Made by a program: the position numbers and the translations under genes. Of a DNA stretch of 6,627 nucleotides, positions 1 through 5,499 are shown piece by piece. Positions within the stretch are counted from its first letter, which is position 1; every line of letters begins with the position of its first letter. The stretch spans positions 1 through 6,627 of the forward strand of contig JASHSO010000136.1 of assembly GCA_030038715.1 (NCBI GenBank). Reading direction: 5' to 3'. The notes beneath the pieces were generated by a model, which was given only the letters and a program-made list of their open reading frames with translations, was not told the DNA's origin and searched no databases. The stretch is from Streptosporangiaceae bacterium. GTDB taxonomy: Bacteria; Actinomycetota; Actinomycetes; Streptosporangiales; Streptosporangiaceae.

Positions 1-659
1 TCACCGGCCTTCTGCTGGGCGTCCCAGCTCGCCGGGAAGAGCCGTCGCCGGGACGCGAGGGACAGCAGGAGCAGCGCGGGCCCGACGGCGAGCGAGATCA
101 CCGCGAGCAGCGGGTTCAGCCAGAGCATCAGGCTTAGCGACAAGAAGAACAGCAGGCCGTTGCCGAGCAGCATTGGCAGCATCTGCAGCAGGCTCTGGAT
201 CATGTTCAGGTCGGAGATAGACCGGCTGACGATCTGACCGGTGTGCAGCTGGTCCTGCCGGGCTCCGTCCAGCTTGGTCAGGGAGCCGAACAGTTCGGTG
301 CGCAGGTCGTGCTGCACGTCAAGGGAGAGCTCTCCGCCCCGGTAGCGGCGCAGGTAGACGGCAACGAAGGTGATCAGCGCGGCCACCACCAGCGCCAGGG
401 CGCCCGGCCAGATCGCGCCCTTCCGCTCCAGGATCGGGCCATCGACAACGTAGCGCTGGATCAGCGGGATCACCGCCGTCACCACCGTCGACACCAGCGA
501 GGCGCCGAAAGCGACGATGCTGAGGCTCTTGTGCCGCCAGCAGTATGCGGTCAGGCGGCGCAGCCAGCCCTCGCCGTAGCCGGACCCAAGCATGGCCGCC
601 TGCGTTGGTTGGGACGTAATGCCCGCTGTTGTTGCCCTGTTTGTCCGGCCGGGCTTCAC
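1..659 (-). CDS. ABC exporter half-transporter, N-terminal part (truncated by window edge)
   Basis: Type-1 ABC exporter subunit (membrane domain, normally fused to an ATPase domain) that would pump a small molecule or lipid out of the cell; the substrate cannot be read from the sequence. About 219 residues are visible, covering four of the usual six membrane segments (near residues 46-67, 83-103, 160-180 and 184-201). The intracellular loop reads SLDVQHDLR, then LDGARQDQLHTGQIVSRSISDL (112-151), a pattern familiar from actinobacterial MdlB/Rv1273c-like exporters. Walker A, the signature motif and Walker B lie beyond the left edge. I place the start at the GTG at 659, which overlaps the upstream MarR stop as GTGA and follows a GGGA element; this suggests translational coupling. 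An in-frame ATG at 593 is the alternative and would remove 22 poorly conserved-looking residues. The family is secure; the start is less so. Confidence 0.88.
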   Translation of the reverse strand, partial: MKPGRTNRATTAGITSQPTQAAMLGSGYGEGWLRRLTAYCWRHKSLSIVAFGASLVSTVVTAVIPLIQRYVVDGPILERKGAIWPGALALVVAALITFVAVYLRRYRGGELSLDVQHDLRTELFGSLTKLDGARQDQLHTGQIVSRSISDLNMIQSLLQMLPMLLGNGLLFFLSLSLMLWLNPLLAVISLAVGPALLLLSLASRRRLFPASWDAQQKAG

Positions 660-1162
660 TGCTGTCCCGCGCTGCCGTGTGCGGCGCCGTGTTCGGCGGA
701 ACTCTCCGCTGCCGACAGCCGGGCCTTGCGCCGCTCGGTCATCGACTCGTCGAGCAGTCTCAGGCTCGCTAGGATCTCGTCTTTGCGGCCTGCATAGTCG
801 AGCAGCCCGTCCAGCCAGTTGCCGTAGGCTTCGTCGGCTCGCGCGACAGCCGCGTGGCCGGCCTGCGTCAGGCAGAGCCTGACGACACGCCTGTCTCCGG
901 GCTCGGCCTCACGGCAGGCAAGTCCGGCCGCCACGAGGCTGTCGGCTGTCGCGGTCAGCGTTGGCCTGGCGACCGCGAGGCGCTCGGCTAGTCGGGCCGA
1001 CCGTTCGCCGCCTTCGCCGATCAGCTTGAGCATCCGGTACTGCTGCGGGCTCACGCCCGCGTCGATTCGCTCCATGACCCGTGACATCCGTAGCACGGTA
1101 AGAACCGCGCTGACCGCGGGATTTTCCGTGATCTTCGCAGTCGGTTCGGCCGGTGTGACCAC
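656..1162 (-). CDS. MarR-family transcriptional regulator
   Basis: Dimeric winged-helix repressor of 168 residues, somewhat longer than the usual 140-160. Helices near residues 16-33 would form part of the dimer interface. The winged helix spans about 37-100: GVSPQQYRML opens it, the recognition helix is near RPTLTATADSLVAAG (66-80), and the wing carries GDRR (89-92), the DxR feature typical of MarR proteins. The C-terminal tail (150-168) is Ala/Ser/Gly-rich and probably disordered. The start is GTG at 1162, with an excellent AAAGGAG Shine-Dalgarno at 1170-1176 and a 7-base spacer. The gene lies directly upstream of the ABC exporter and overlaps it by four bases, so it most likely represses that operon and itself and responds to the exported compound or a related ligand. 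That role is inferred from gene order; the ligand is unknown. Confidence 0.93.
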   Translation of the reverse strand: MVTPAEPTAKITENPAVSAVLTVLRMSRVMERIDAGVSPQQYRMLKLIGEGGERSARLAERLAVARPTLTATADSLVAAGLACREAEPGDRRVVRLCLTQAGHAAVARADEAYGNWLDGLLDYAGRKDEILASLRLLDESMTERRKARLSAAESSAEHGAAHGSAGQQ

Positions 1163-1169
1163 CCAGCGG

Positions 1170-1176
1170 CTCCTTT
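1170..1176 (-). promoter_or_regulatory. Shine-Dalgarno site of the MarR gene
   Basis: The minus strand reads AAAGGAG, seven bases before the GTG at 1162. It is the strongest ribosome-binding site in the window and fixes the MarR start. Confidence 0.8.
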
Positions 1177-1187
1177 GATACGACGCA

Positions 1188-1212
1188 CTTATAGTTCGTC
1201 AGTCTAACAAAT
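1188..1212 (-). promoter_or_regulatory. Candidate promoter -10 and MarR operator
   Basis: On the minus strand TATAAG (1193-1188) is a plausible -10 box about 12 bases before the Shine-Dalgarno. No good -35 is visible at the normal distance. Overlapping it is an imperfect inverted repeat, arms 1190-1200 and 1202-1212 around A1201. GTT (1194-1196) is matched by AAC (1206-1208), with about half of the remaining positions also paired. MarR operators are usually such AT-richer pseudo-palindromes lying over the promoter of their own gene. The same bases read TATAGT on the plus strand (1190-1195), so the site could also serve divergent transcription toward the OsmC gene, although that would leave a leader of roughly 185 bases. 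Confidence 0.4.
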
Positions 1213-1386
1213 GTGTCTGCCCGCATGTTCCGGGCTGCCACCCGCTCGCAGTCCTTCCGAGGTCGGCGCGGCGGCGCGGCGGCGTCGTCGGTCAAGGGCG
1301 AGCCCGGCAGCGGTGGGCAGATGATCGGCGTCGGGTAAGCCCGTCTCGGTGCGGGGAACCGCGGCCGCCTATGCCAGGGTGGAGAC

Positions 1387-1812
1387 ATGGCAACTGAGTC
1401 AACGCATCGCGAGCTGTCTATAGAGCGCGCCGCGGCCGGGCGGTTCGCCGCGATCAACGCCCGCGGCGGTCGGGTCGCGTTCGGCACCGGGAATGGCGAC
1501 GAGTTCACACCTACGGAACTGCTGCTCGCCGCTATTGGGGGCTGCACGGCGATCGACGTCGACATCCTGACCTCACGCAGGTCGGAGCCGGATTCCTTCG
1601 AGATCGTCGTCGACGCCGACAAGGTGCGCGACGATGGTGGCAATCACCTGACCAATATCGAGATCACCTACAAGATCTCCTTCCCGGCAGGTGCGGAGGG
1701 CGACAAGGCACGAGCGGTGCTGCCAGAGGCTGTACGGCAGTCACACGAACGGCTCTGCACGGTGGGCCGGACTGTCGAGTTGCCCACGCCTATTGCTACG
1801 CACATCGACTAG
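1387..1812 (+). CDS. OsmC/Ohr-family peroxidase-like protein
   Basis: OsmC-fold protein of 141 residues, the normal length for the family. Family members are cytoplasmic dimers that reduce organic or fatty-acid hydroperoxides with a pair of cysteines. The hallmark FTPTELLLAAIGGCTAIDV (40-58) carries the first cysteine, Cys53, at the start of the long central helix. The second, Cys124 in HERLCTVGRTVE, is also present, so the protein should be redox-competent. The C-terminal CTVGRTV pattern resembles the general OsmC/YhfA group more than classic Ohr. The start is ATG 1387; AGGGTGG at 1376-1382 can act as ribosome-binding site but sits close (four bases). The gene is followed after 26 bases by a reductase-like gene on the same strand, probably one transcript. 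The substrate and in vivo role are inferred from the family only. Confidence 0.9.
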   Translation: MATESTHRELSIERAAAGRFAAINARGGRVAFGTGNGDEFTPTELLLAAIGGCTAIDVDILTSRRSEPDSFEIVVDADKVRDDGGNHLTNIEITYKISFPAGAEGDKARAVLPEAVRQSHERLCTVGRTVELPTPIATHID

Positions 1813-1828
1813 CGGCTCGGGTGCGGGC

Positions 1829-1834
1829 AGGAGA
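1829..1834 (+). promoter_or_regulatory. Shine-Dalgarno that decides the reductase start
   Basis: AGGAGA lies four bases before ATG 1839. It favours that start over an in-frame GTG at 1821, which would place this ribosome-binding site inside the coding region. Confidence 0.7.
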
Positions 1835-1838
1835 ACTC

Positions 1839-2456
1839 ATGGGCAAGCTGATAGCTGACATCACCATGTCACTGGACGGGTTCATCACCGGGCCGGACGA
1901 CGCTCCCGGGCGCGGTCTCGGCGAGCGCGGCGAGGTGCTGCACAACTGGGTCATGGGCGGGCCGTGGCGCTACGACGATGGAGCCAGGCGGTTCGCACCG
2001 CTGGACGTCGATCGCGACGTGCTCCAGCAGGCCATGGGCTCGGTTGGCGCGGGGATCATCGGCCGAAGGATGTTTGATGTCACCGGCGGCTGGGGCGGCA
2101 ACCCGCCGGGCGGCCGCGACGCCAGGTACTTTGTGCTGACCCACTCGGCGCCGCTGGAATGGGTGCGCCCGGACTCGCCGTTCACCTTCGTCACCGACGG
2201 CATCGAAAGTGCTCTGGACCAGGCCAGGGCGGCCGCCGGGCACAAGGACGTCGGGATCGGCGGTGGCGCCAACGTCATCCAGCAATACCTGGCAGCCGGG
2301 CTCGTAGACGAGCTGCGGCTGCATCTTGCGCCGGTGCTGCTCGGTGCGGGCAAGCGGTTGTTCGACCATGTCGGCGACCAGACGACCAATCTGGAACGGA
2401 CCCGAGTGATCGAATCGCCCTACGCGACCCACTTGTACTTCACAGTCCGGCGCTGA
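1839..2456 (+). CDS. RibD C-terminal/dihydrofolate-reductase-like family protein
   Basis: Dihydrofolate-reductase-fold protein of 205 residues, of the RibD C-terminal group that is abundant in actinomycetes and usually annotated as dihydrofolate reductase family protein. The start KLIADITMSLDGFITGPDD (3-21) is the typical first strand and nucleotide-binding loop. GRRMFD (76-80 region) and the glycine-rich IGGGANVIQQYL (140-151) would hold the NAD(P)H phosphates. VDELRLHLAPVLLGAGKRLFD (156-176) is the conserved C-terminal strand and turn. It is therefore probably an NAD(P)H-dependent reductase or a flavin/pterin-binding protein; a true folate or riboflavin role is not supported because no other pathway genes are adjacent. 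ATG 1839 is chosen on its AGGAGA site. It is probably co-transcribed with the OsmC-like gene. Confidence 0.88.
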   Translation: MGKLIADITMSLDGFITGPDDAPGRGLGERGEVLHNWVMGGPWRYDDGARRFAPLDVDRDVLQQAMGSVGAGIIGRRMFDVTGGWGGNPPGGRDARYFVLTHSAPLEWVRPDSPFTFVTDGIESALDQARAAAGHKDVGIGGGANVIQQYLAAGLVDELRLHLAPVLLGAGKRLFDHVGDQTTNLERTRVIESPYATHLYFTVRR

Positions 2457-2472
2457 GCCTTCCGAACAGGCT
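2456..2472 (+). terminator. Weak hairpin directly after the reductase stop
   Basis: AGCCT (2456-2460) pairs with AGGCT (2468-2472) around a seven-base loop, starting on the last base of the stop codon and followed by TTGTGG. The stem is only five base pairs with no real T-tract, so it is a modest candidate for the end of the OsmC/reductase transcript. Confidence 0.25.
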
Positions 2473-2726
2473 TGTGGAGACCTGCCAAATGACGCGGGTG
2501 CGTTTATCTCTGGGTGCGCGGGGCCCTTCATTGCGCCAATGCGCGCTCGAGTATCAGAGTCTACAAATCGACGCGTAGGCTGAGGCATGCCGTCTGAATG
2601 CGGGAGCCTGACCGCCGTCACCCCGGGGCCGGGTCTTCCAGATAACCAGACCGCGGGGACTGACGCTCGTACCAGGACGGTGCTGCGAGCTCGGGAGTCG
2701 GCTGCCTGGACAGCAGGCGATGCGGC

Positions 2727-3284
2727 ATGACGGCCACGAGCACGAGCAAGCTCACCGACAGGAAACTGGTGCGCGGCATACCCTGCCAGCACTCGAGCCC
2801 TGACGATTGCCCGCACCTCGCCACGCACGAGCTGGCCGACGACGGCGTTACCTCGTACTACTGCGAGGAGCACGGGCGCGCTGTGTACGAAGTCGCCAGG
2901 AAACGTCGCAAGCGGCTATCCGAAGCCACGTTCGGGGTGATCAGGTTCGATGGCAAGGACGTGCTACGGACTAACTCCAAGTGGCTGGCCCGAGCGCGCA
3001 TCCTGACCGCGCCGCAGCAGCACGTCTACCAGAACCTCATTGACTGGATGTGGACAGGCGAAGACGGCGCCGAGCACAAAGGCTGCGTGATGAAACACTA
3101 CGCCAGCGTCAACGCTCTGGTGCGGTGGCTGAACATGAGCCATCACACGGCAAGCAAGGCACTGGCCGCGTTGGAGGCAATCGAGCTGATCGAGATCGAG
3201 CGGCGCAGGGTCAAGGACGCCAACGGCAAGTCCCGCAAGATCATCACGAGCATCAGGCTCAGTCTCTACGACACCGAGCGCTAG
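2727..3284 (+). CDS. Hypothetical protein, possible zinc site plus winged-helix DNA-binding domain
   Basis: I do not recognise a named family. The 185-residue product has two visible parts. The N-terminal part has Cys20, His22, Cys28, His30, His34, Cys46 and His49; the CPHLATH ... YYCEEHG layout looks like a small zinc-binding module. A basic stretch follows (ARKRRKRL, 57-64). The C-terminal part (about 96-181) looks like a winged helix: a first helix around QQHVYQNLIDWMW, then SVNALVRWLNMSHHTASKAL (128-147) as helix-turn-helix, and a basic wing ERRRVKDANGKSRK (158-171). This arrangement recalls GntR/replication-initiator-type winged helices. The start is ATG 2727 with a modest AGGCGA ribosome-binding site; no other ATG/GTG start exists before the upstream in-frame stop at 2661. 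The gene stands alone, with 270 bases before it and 344 after. It could be a regulator or a relic of a mobile element. Confidence 0.75.
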   Translation: MTATSTSKLTDRKLVRGIPCQHSSPDDCPHLATHELADDGVTSYYCEEHGRAVYEVARKRRKRLSEATFGVIRFDGKDVLRTNSKWLARARILTAPQQHVYQNLIDWMWTGEDGAEHKGCVMKHYASVNALVRWLNMSHHTASKALAALEAIELIEIERRRVKDANGKSRKIITSIRLSLYDTER

Positions 3285-3361
3285 CGGTGCAGAGTCCAGT
3301 CCGGTTCGGTGGAGTTTCGAGAAAGGTACCGAGGCCTGGCCCGGTCTGAACAACGTCAAAC

Positions 3362-3382
3362 CCGGCATTTTGCCCGTGCCGG
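3362..3382. repeat. Hairpin CCGGCA/TGCCGG
   Basis: CCGGCA (3362-3367) pairs with TGCCGG (3377-3382) around a nine-base loop. Read on the minus strand the stem is followed by GTTTGACGTTGTT, which is mildly terminator-like. It shares bases 3377-3382 with the next hairpin, so the two cannot form together. Confidence 0.5.
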
Positions 3383-3393
3383 AGAGTCCGGCA
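3377..3393. repeat. Perfect hairpin TGCCGGA/TCCGGCA
   Basis: A perfect seven-base-pair stem, TGCCGGA (3377-3383) with TCCGGCA (3387-3393), closed by a GAG loop. It ends one base before the long hairpin at 3394 begins, so the two would stack end to end. Confidence 0.65.
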
Positions 3394-3446
3394 GATCCTG
3401 GGGAAGACTTGCCGTCAGATGCGACGGTCAAGTCTTCGCCAGGATC
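3394..3446. repeat. Long near-perfect inverted repeat (22 bp stem)
   Basis: The arms 3394-3416 and 3423-3446 pair over 22 base pairs, with a single G-G mismatch (3402/3438) and one bulged base (T3428), around the six-base loop AGATGC. It lies between two convergent genes (ends at 3284 and 3629), so a bidirectional transcription terminator is the simplest reading, although there is no T-tract on either strand and the stem is far longer than a terminator needs. The alternative is a small mobile or REP-like palindromic element. Confidence 0.8.
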
Positions 3447-3508
3447 CGGCGGCCCGCTGGTGGCGCCGGTCGGCGACCGGTGCGCCAACTCACCGCCGTG
3501 CCGGATCC
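3442..3508. repeat. Nested inverted repeat GGATCCGGC ... GCCGGATCC with internal hairpin
   Basis: A perfect nine-base inverted repeat, 3442-3450 and 3500-3508, flanks an inner hairpin. In the inner hairpin 3466-3471 pairs with 3475-3480 over a three-base loop, and 3461-3465 pairs with 3483-3487 beyond a two-base bulge (11 base pairs in all). The left outer arm overlaps the right arm of the 3394-3446 hairpin, so the structures could exchange partners. Confidence 0.6.
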
Positions 3509-3605
3509 AGCTCGCGGCGGTCGGCGTGCTTTTCAAGCCGTGCTTGCTCGCTACCACTGCGGGAATGCCTGGCGCCACCGGCCGGGTGACAGCGGCAGCC
3601 GAGGT

Positions 3606-3634
3606 GCCTAGCTCCGCTTTGCGGCGGCTTAGGC
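3606..3634 (-). terminator. Hairpin over the flavoenzyme stop codon, candidate terminator
   Basis: GCCTA (3606-3610) pairs with TAGGC (3630-3634), and the stem continues through GCT/GGC to CCGC (3614-3617) with GCGG (3621-3624) around a TTT loop. This gives about 12 base pairs with two single-base bulges. It spans the TAA at 3629-3631. There is no U-tract, which is common for actinobacterial terminators. Confidence 0.4.
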
Positions 3635-5302
3635 CAGAGCGATGGACTGCGGGAACCTGAACAGGTTGTGCGGGTCGTACTTGGCCTTCACCTCGGTCAG
3701 GCGGGTGTAGTTCTGCCCGTAATAGGCGCTCTGCCAGTTGGTCAGGTCGGGGTCTATGTAGTTCTGATAGGCCTGGCCGCTGGCGAACGGGTGAACTGCG
3801 TTGTAATACGAGCGCAGCCACTTGTGCTGGTTGGCCACTCCGCTGGCCGAACCCGGCCAGTTCCACGTCGTCGAATACTGCGCCAGGAAGAGCGCGTTCC
3901 TGTGCACGAACGCCGTAGCCGTGGGGCTGACCCGGTTCATCGCGCCGCCGCATGCGTCGAAGGCGATGGAGCCAGCGCCGCCGGATGCTCCATGTACCTT
4001 GCTCAGGTCCTCGATACCGGCTAGCAGTGCGTGGATGCCCGCCGTGCCGAGCTTCTTGGTGAAGAAGTCCGACTTGGCATAGGACGGGACCCGCGGCAGC
4101 CGACCGCCCGGCCCGGTGTGGCACCCGCTCAGCGGGATGGTCGAGCAACCCGCTTCAACGAGCATGACGTTGAGGTAGGTCTCCTCGCTGAGGAAGTGGG
4201 AGCTCGGGCCGGAGCCCACCTTGCCGTAGAGCGAGTCCAGGAGAGCGGCGGCCCCGGTCGGGCTACCGGTATAGGTGCCTCCGACGCTGATCGCGGGCGC
4301 GCCGCCGGTGCCGGCGGACAGGTGCATGTTCGACCACAGCGCATCTGGCGCGGTCGGTGCCCATGACTGCCAACCGCTGACCACCCTGGCCGCCTGCGAC
4401 CAGGGCCAGCCCAGAAAGAACAGCACCAGGTCTCGCAGCGAGTGGGTCCGGAACGTGAACGAAGTCACCACGCCGAAGTTGCCGCCCCCGCCGCCGCGGC
4501 AGGCCCAGAACAGGTCGCTGTTCCGACTGGAGTCACAGGTGAGCGTGCTGCCGTCCGCGATCACGATCTGAACGGACTCGAGGTTGTCGCTGCTCAGCCC
4601 GTACACCCGGGACAAGACCCCAACGCCACCGCCGAGCGTAAGGCCCGCGATGCCGACTGTCGGGCAGGAGCCGCCCGGAACCGCCAGGCCCTTGCCGGCC
4701 AGCTTGTCGTAGAAGGTGATCAGGTCGATGCCGCTGCCGACCCTGACCGTACCGCTCCCTGCTGCGAAGGAATCCATCTGCGACACGTCGATGATCAGAC
4801 CGCCGGTGACGCTGGACCAGCCCGCGTAGCTATGGCCGCCGGACCGGGCACGTACCGCCAGCCCGAAGCGCTGCACGAAGCTCAGGCAGGTCGCTGCGTC
4901 GGCGGGGGTGCGGCAGTAGGCGATACCTGTGGGCTTGAGCGCGTCGAACTGCGGCTCGAACAACTGCTTGGCCTGGTTATAGGCCTTCTGACCGGGACGG
5001 ACGAGGTCGTGGCTGGACAAATGGTTGCGCAGGGCCGTCCAGTCAGCGCTGGTAGGCGTCGTGGCTGGCCCGGAAAGCCAGACCGGCCGCTGCGCCCGGA
5101 TTACCCGCGCCGCCGGTGCGGCTTGTGCCTTCGCCTGCCCGCCTGCGAGATAGCGCGGCACCAGTGCGGCGCCGACTCCGGCGACGCCCGCAGTGAGAAG
5201 GAATTCCCGGCGCCCGGGCCGCAGCGAATGCCTGGACGGCTGTTTATCGGCTGAATCTGGTTGCTGGCCTTGCGCCGGGTTATCGCTCGAAGCACTGTCC
5301 AT
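3629..5302 (-). CDS. Tat-exported FAD-binding oxidoreductase (berberine-bridge-enzyme-like)
   Basis: Secreted flavoprotein of 557 residues from the PCMH-type/BBE family, which oxidises alcohols, sugars or secondary metabolites with oxygen. The N-terminus has a twin-arginine signal: GRREFLL (30-36), a hydrophobic core, then AQA before AAP, suggesting cleavage near residue 61. The FAD domain contains RSGGHSYAG with His157 and GGSCPTVGIAG with Cys213, the two residues that attach FAD covalently in BBE and glucooligosaccharide oxidase, followed by LTLGGGVGVL. The C-terminal BBE motif is intact (YYGQNY at 527-532 and KYDPHNLFRFPQSI at 541-554), so the enzyme looks complete. I chose ATG 5302, preceded by GGAGGG at 5314-5319 (11-base spacer). 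A GTG at 5323 would add seven residues but has no ribosome-binding site. The substrate is unknown and no biosynthetic cluster is visible. The nearest upstream gene also encodes an exported protein. Confidence 0.93.
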   Translation of the reverse strand: MDSASSDNPAQGQQPDSADKQPSRHSLRPGRREFLLTAGVAGVGAALVPRYLAGGQAKAQAAPAARVIRAQRPVWLSGPATTPTSADWTALRNHLSSHDLVRPGQKAYNQAKQLFEPQFDALKPTGIAYCRTPADAATCLSFVQRFGLAVRARSGGHSYAGWSSVTGGLIIDVSQMDSFAAGSGTVRVGSGIDLITFYDKLAGKGLAVPGGSCPTVGIAGLTLGGGVGVLSRVYGLSSDNLESVQIVIADGSTLTCDSSRNSDLFWACRGGGGGNFGVVTSFTFRTHSLRDLVLFFLGWPWSQAARVVSGWQSWAPTAPDALWSNMHLSAGTGGAPAISVGGTYTGSPTGAAALLDSLYGKVGSGPSSHFLSEETYLNVMLVEAGCSTIPLSGCHTGPGGRLPRVPSYAKSDFFTKKLGTAGIHALLAGIEDLSKVHGASGGAGSIAFDACGGAMNRVSPTATAFVHRNALFLAQYSTTWNWPGSASGVANQHKWLRSYYNAVHPFASGQAYQNYIDPDLTNWQSAYYGQNYTRLTEVKAKYDPHNLFRFPQSIALA

Positions 5303-5313
5303 GTTGCCCGTGT

Positions 5314-5319
5314 CCCTCC
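5314..5319 (-). promoter_or_regulatory. Shine-Dalgarno of the flavoenzyme gene
   Basis: The minus strand reads GGAGGG, 11 bases before ATG 5302. The spacing is on the long side but it is the only good site. It lies inside the longer alternative reading from GTG 5323, which argues against that start. Confidence 0.55.
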
Positions 5320-5403
5320 GCACCTGCTAAGAGTCCGCTGGGAACCTTGTGGTTGGAGGATTCCCGCTGTCGGCTCAGGTAAGGCCCGGCGGGGTAGGGC
5401 TAC

Positions 5404-5466
5404 TCACCCGGTGTTCTGCAGCCCGGCGGCCACCCCGTTGACGGTGAGCAGCAGGAATCGCTCCAG
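5404..5466 (-). pseudogene. ppc: Orphan 3' tail of phosphoenolpyruvate carboxylase gene
   Basis: The minus strand encodes about 20 residues ending TVNGVAAGLQNTG and a TGA stop (5404-5406). That ending is the near-invariant C-terminus of phosphoenolpyruvate carboxylase, (T/S)(I/V)NG(I/V)AAG(L/M)(R/Q)NTG, in which the tail closes over the active site. Upstream of about 5467 the similarity stops and the frame runs into the TAG of the propeller gene (5500-5502), so no carboxylase body is present. A start codon and ribosome-binding site are also lacking. It is therefore a gene remnant, left by a rearrangement or by an element that recombined at the 3' end of ppc. Assignment rests on pattern recognition of a short but highly specific motif. 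Confidence 0.7.
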
Positions 5467-5475
5467 CCTGTCGTG

Positions 5476-5488
5476 GCAAGTGACTTGC
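5476..5488. repeat. 13-base palindrome next to the ppc remnant
   Basis: GCAAGT (5476-5481) and ACTTGC (5483-5488) form a perfect inverted repeat around G5482. It lies between the propeller stop and the ppc-like tail, close to where ppc similarity ends. It could be an operator, a recombination site or chance. Confidence 0.4.
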
Positions 5489-5499
5489 GAGTCGGATAA

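Larger units (their letters stand above)
3285..3628. other. Convergent intergenic region without a credible gene
   Basis: These 344 bases separate a plus-strand gene and a minus-strand gene that face each other. Several reading frames stay open through it, as expected for GC-rich DNA, but none has a recognisable domain, a good ribosome-binding site or a sensible composition. The content I can support is the cluster of inverted repeats in 3362-3508 and the hairpin at 3606-3634. Confidence 0.6.

Noticed and set aside
1264..1285. Repetitive GGCGCGGCGG-type stretch
   Set aside because: It is low-complexity GC-rich sequence without a fixed repeat unit or spacing; not a CRISPR or operator array.
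909..1643. Long minus-strand open frame of 244 codons across the MarR/OsmC gap
   Set aside because: It overlaps MarR coding sequence in another frame and runs antisense to the OsmC gene; its product is Arg/Pro-rich with no domain, typical of open frames in GC-rich DNA.
2632..2652. Hairpin GGTCT/AGACC before the winged-helix gene
   Set aside because: It has only five base pairs with an 11-base loop, is too far from the upstream stop to be its terminator, and resembles no riboswitch or tRNA arm.
2457..2726. Intergenic stretch examined for a promoter, tRNA or small gene
   Set aside because: TTGCGC (2531-2536) with TATCAG (2552-2557) has a 15-base spacer and TACAAA (2562-2567) lacks a -35 at the right distance; no tRNA fold or small gene with a ribosome-binding site was found.
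1869..2873. Minus-strand open frame of 334 codons opposite the reductase
   Set aside because: It is antisense to a well-supported RibD/DHFR-like gene and has no recognisable motif or ribosome-binding site.
2964..4148. Minus-strand open frame of 394 codons through the hairpin region and the flavoenzyme end
   Set aside because: It overlaps both confident genes in other frames. Its similarity to the plus-strand frame at 3370-3660 (PGED...KSSPGS on both strands) is a by-product of the palindrome at 3394-3446.
4442..5254. Plus-strand open frame of 270 codons antisense to the flavoenzyme
   Set aside because: It is a complementary-frame artefact of a high-GC gene, with low-complexity composition and no domain.
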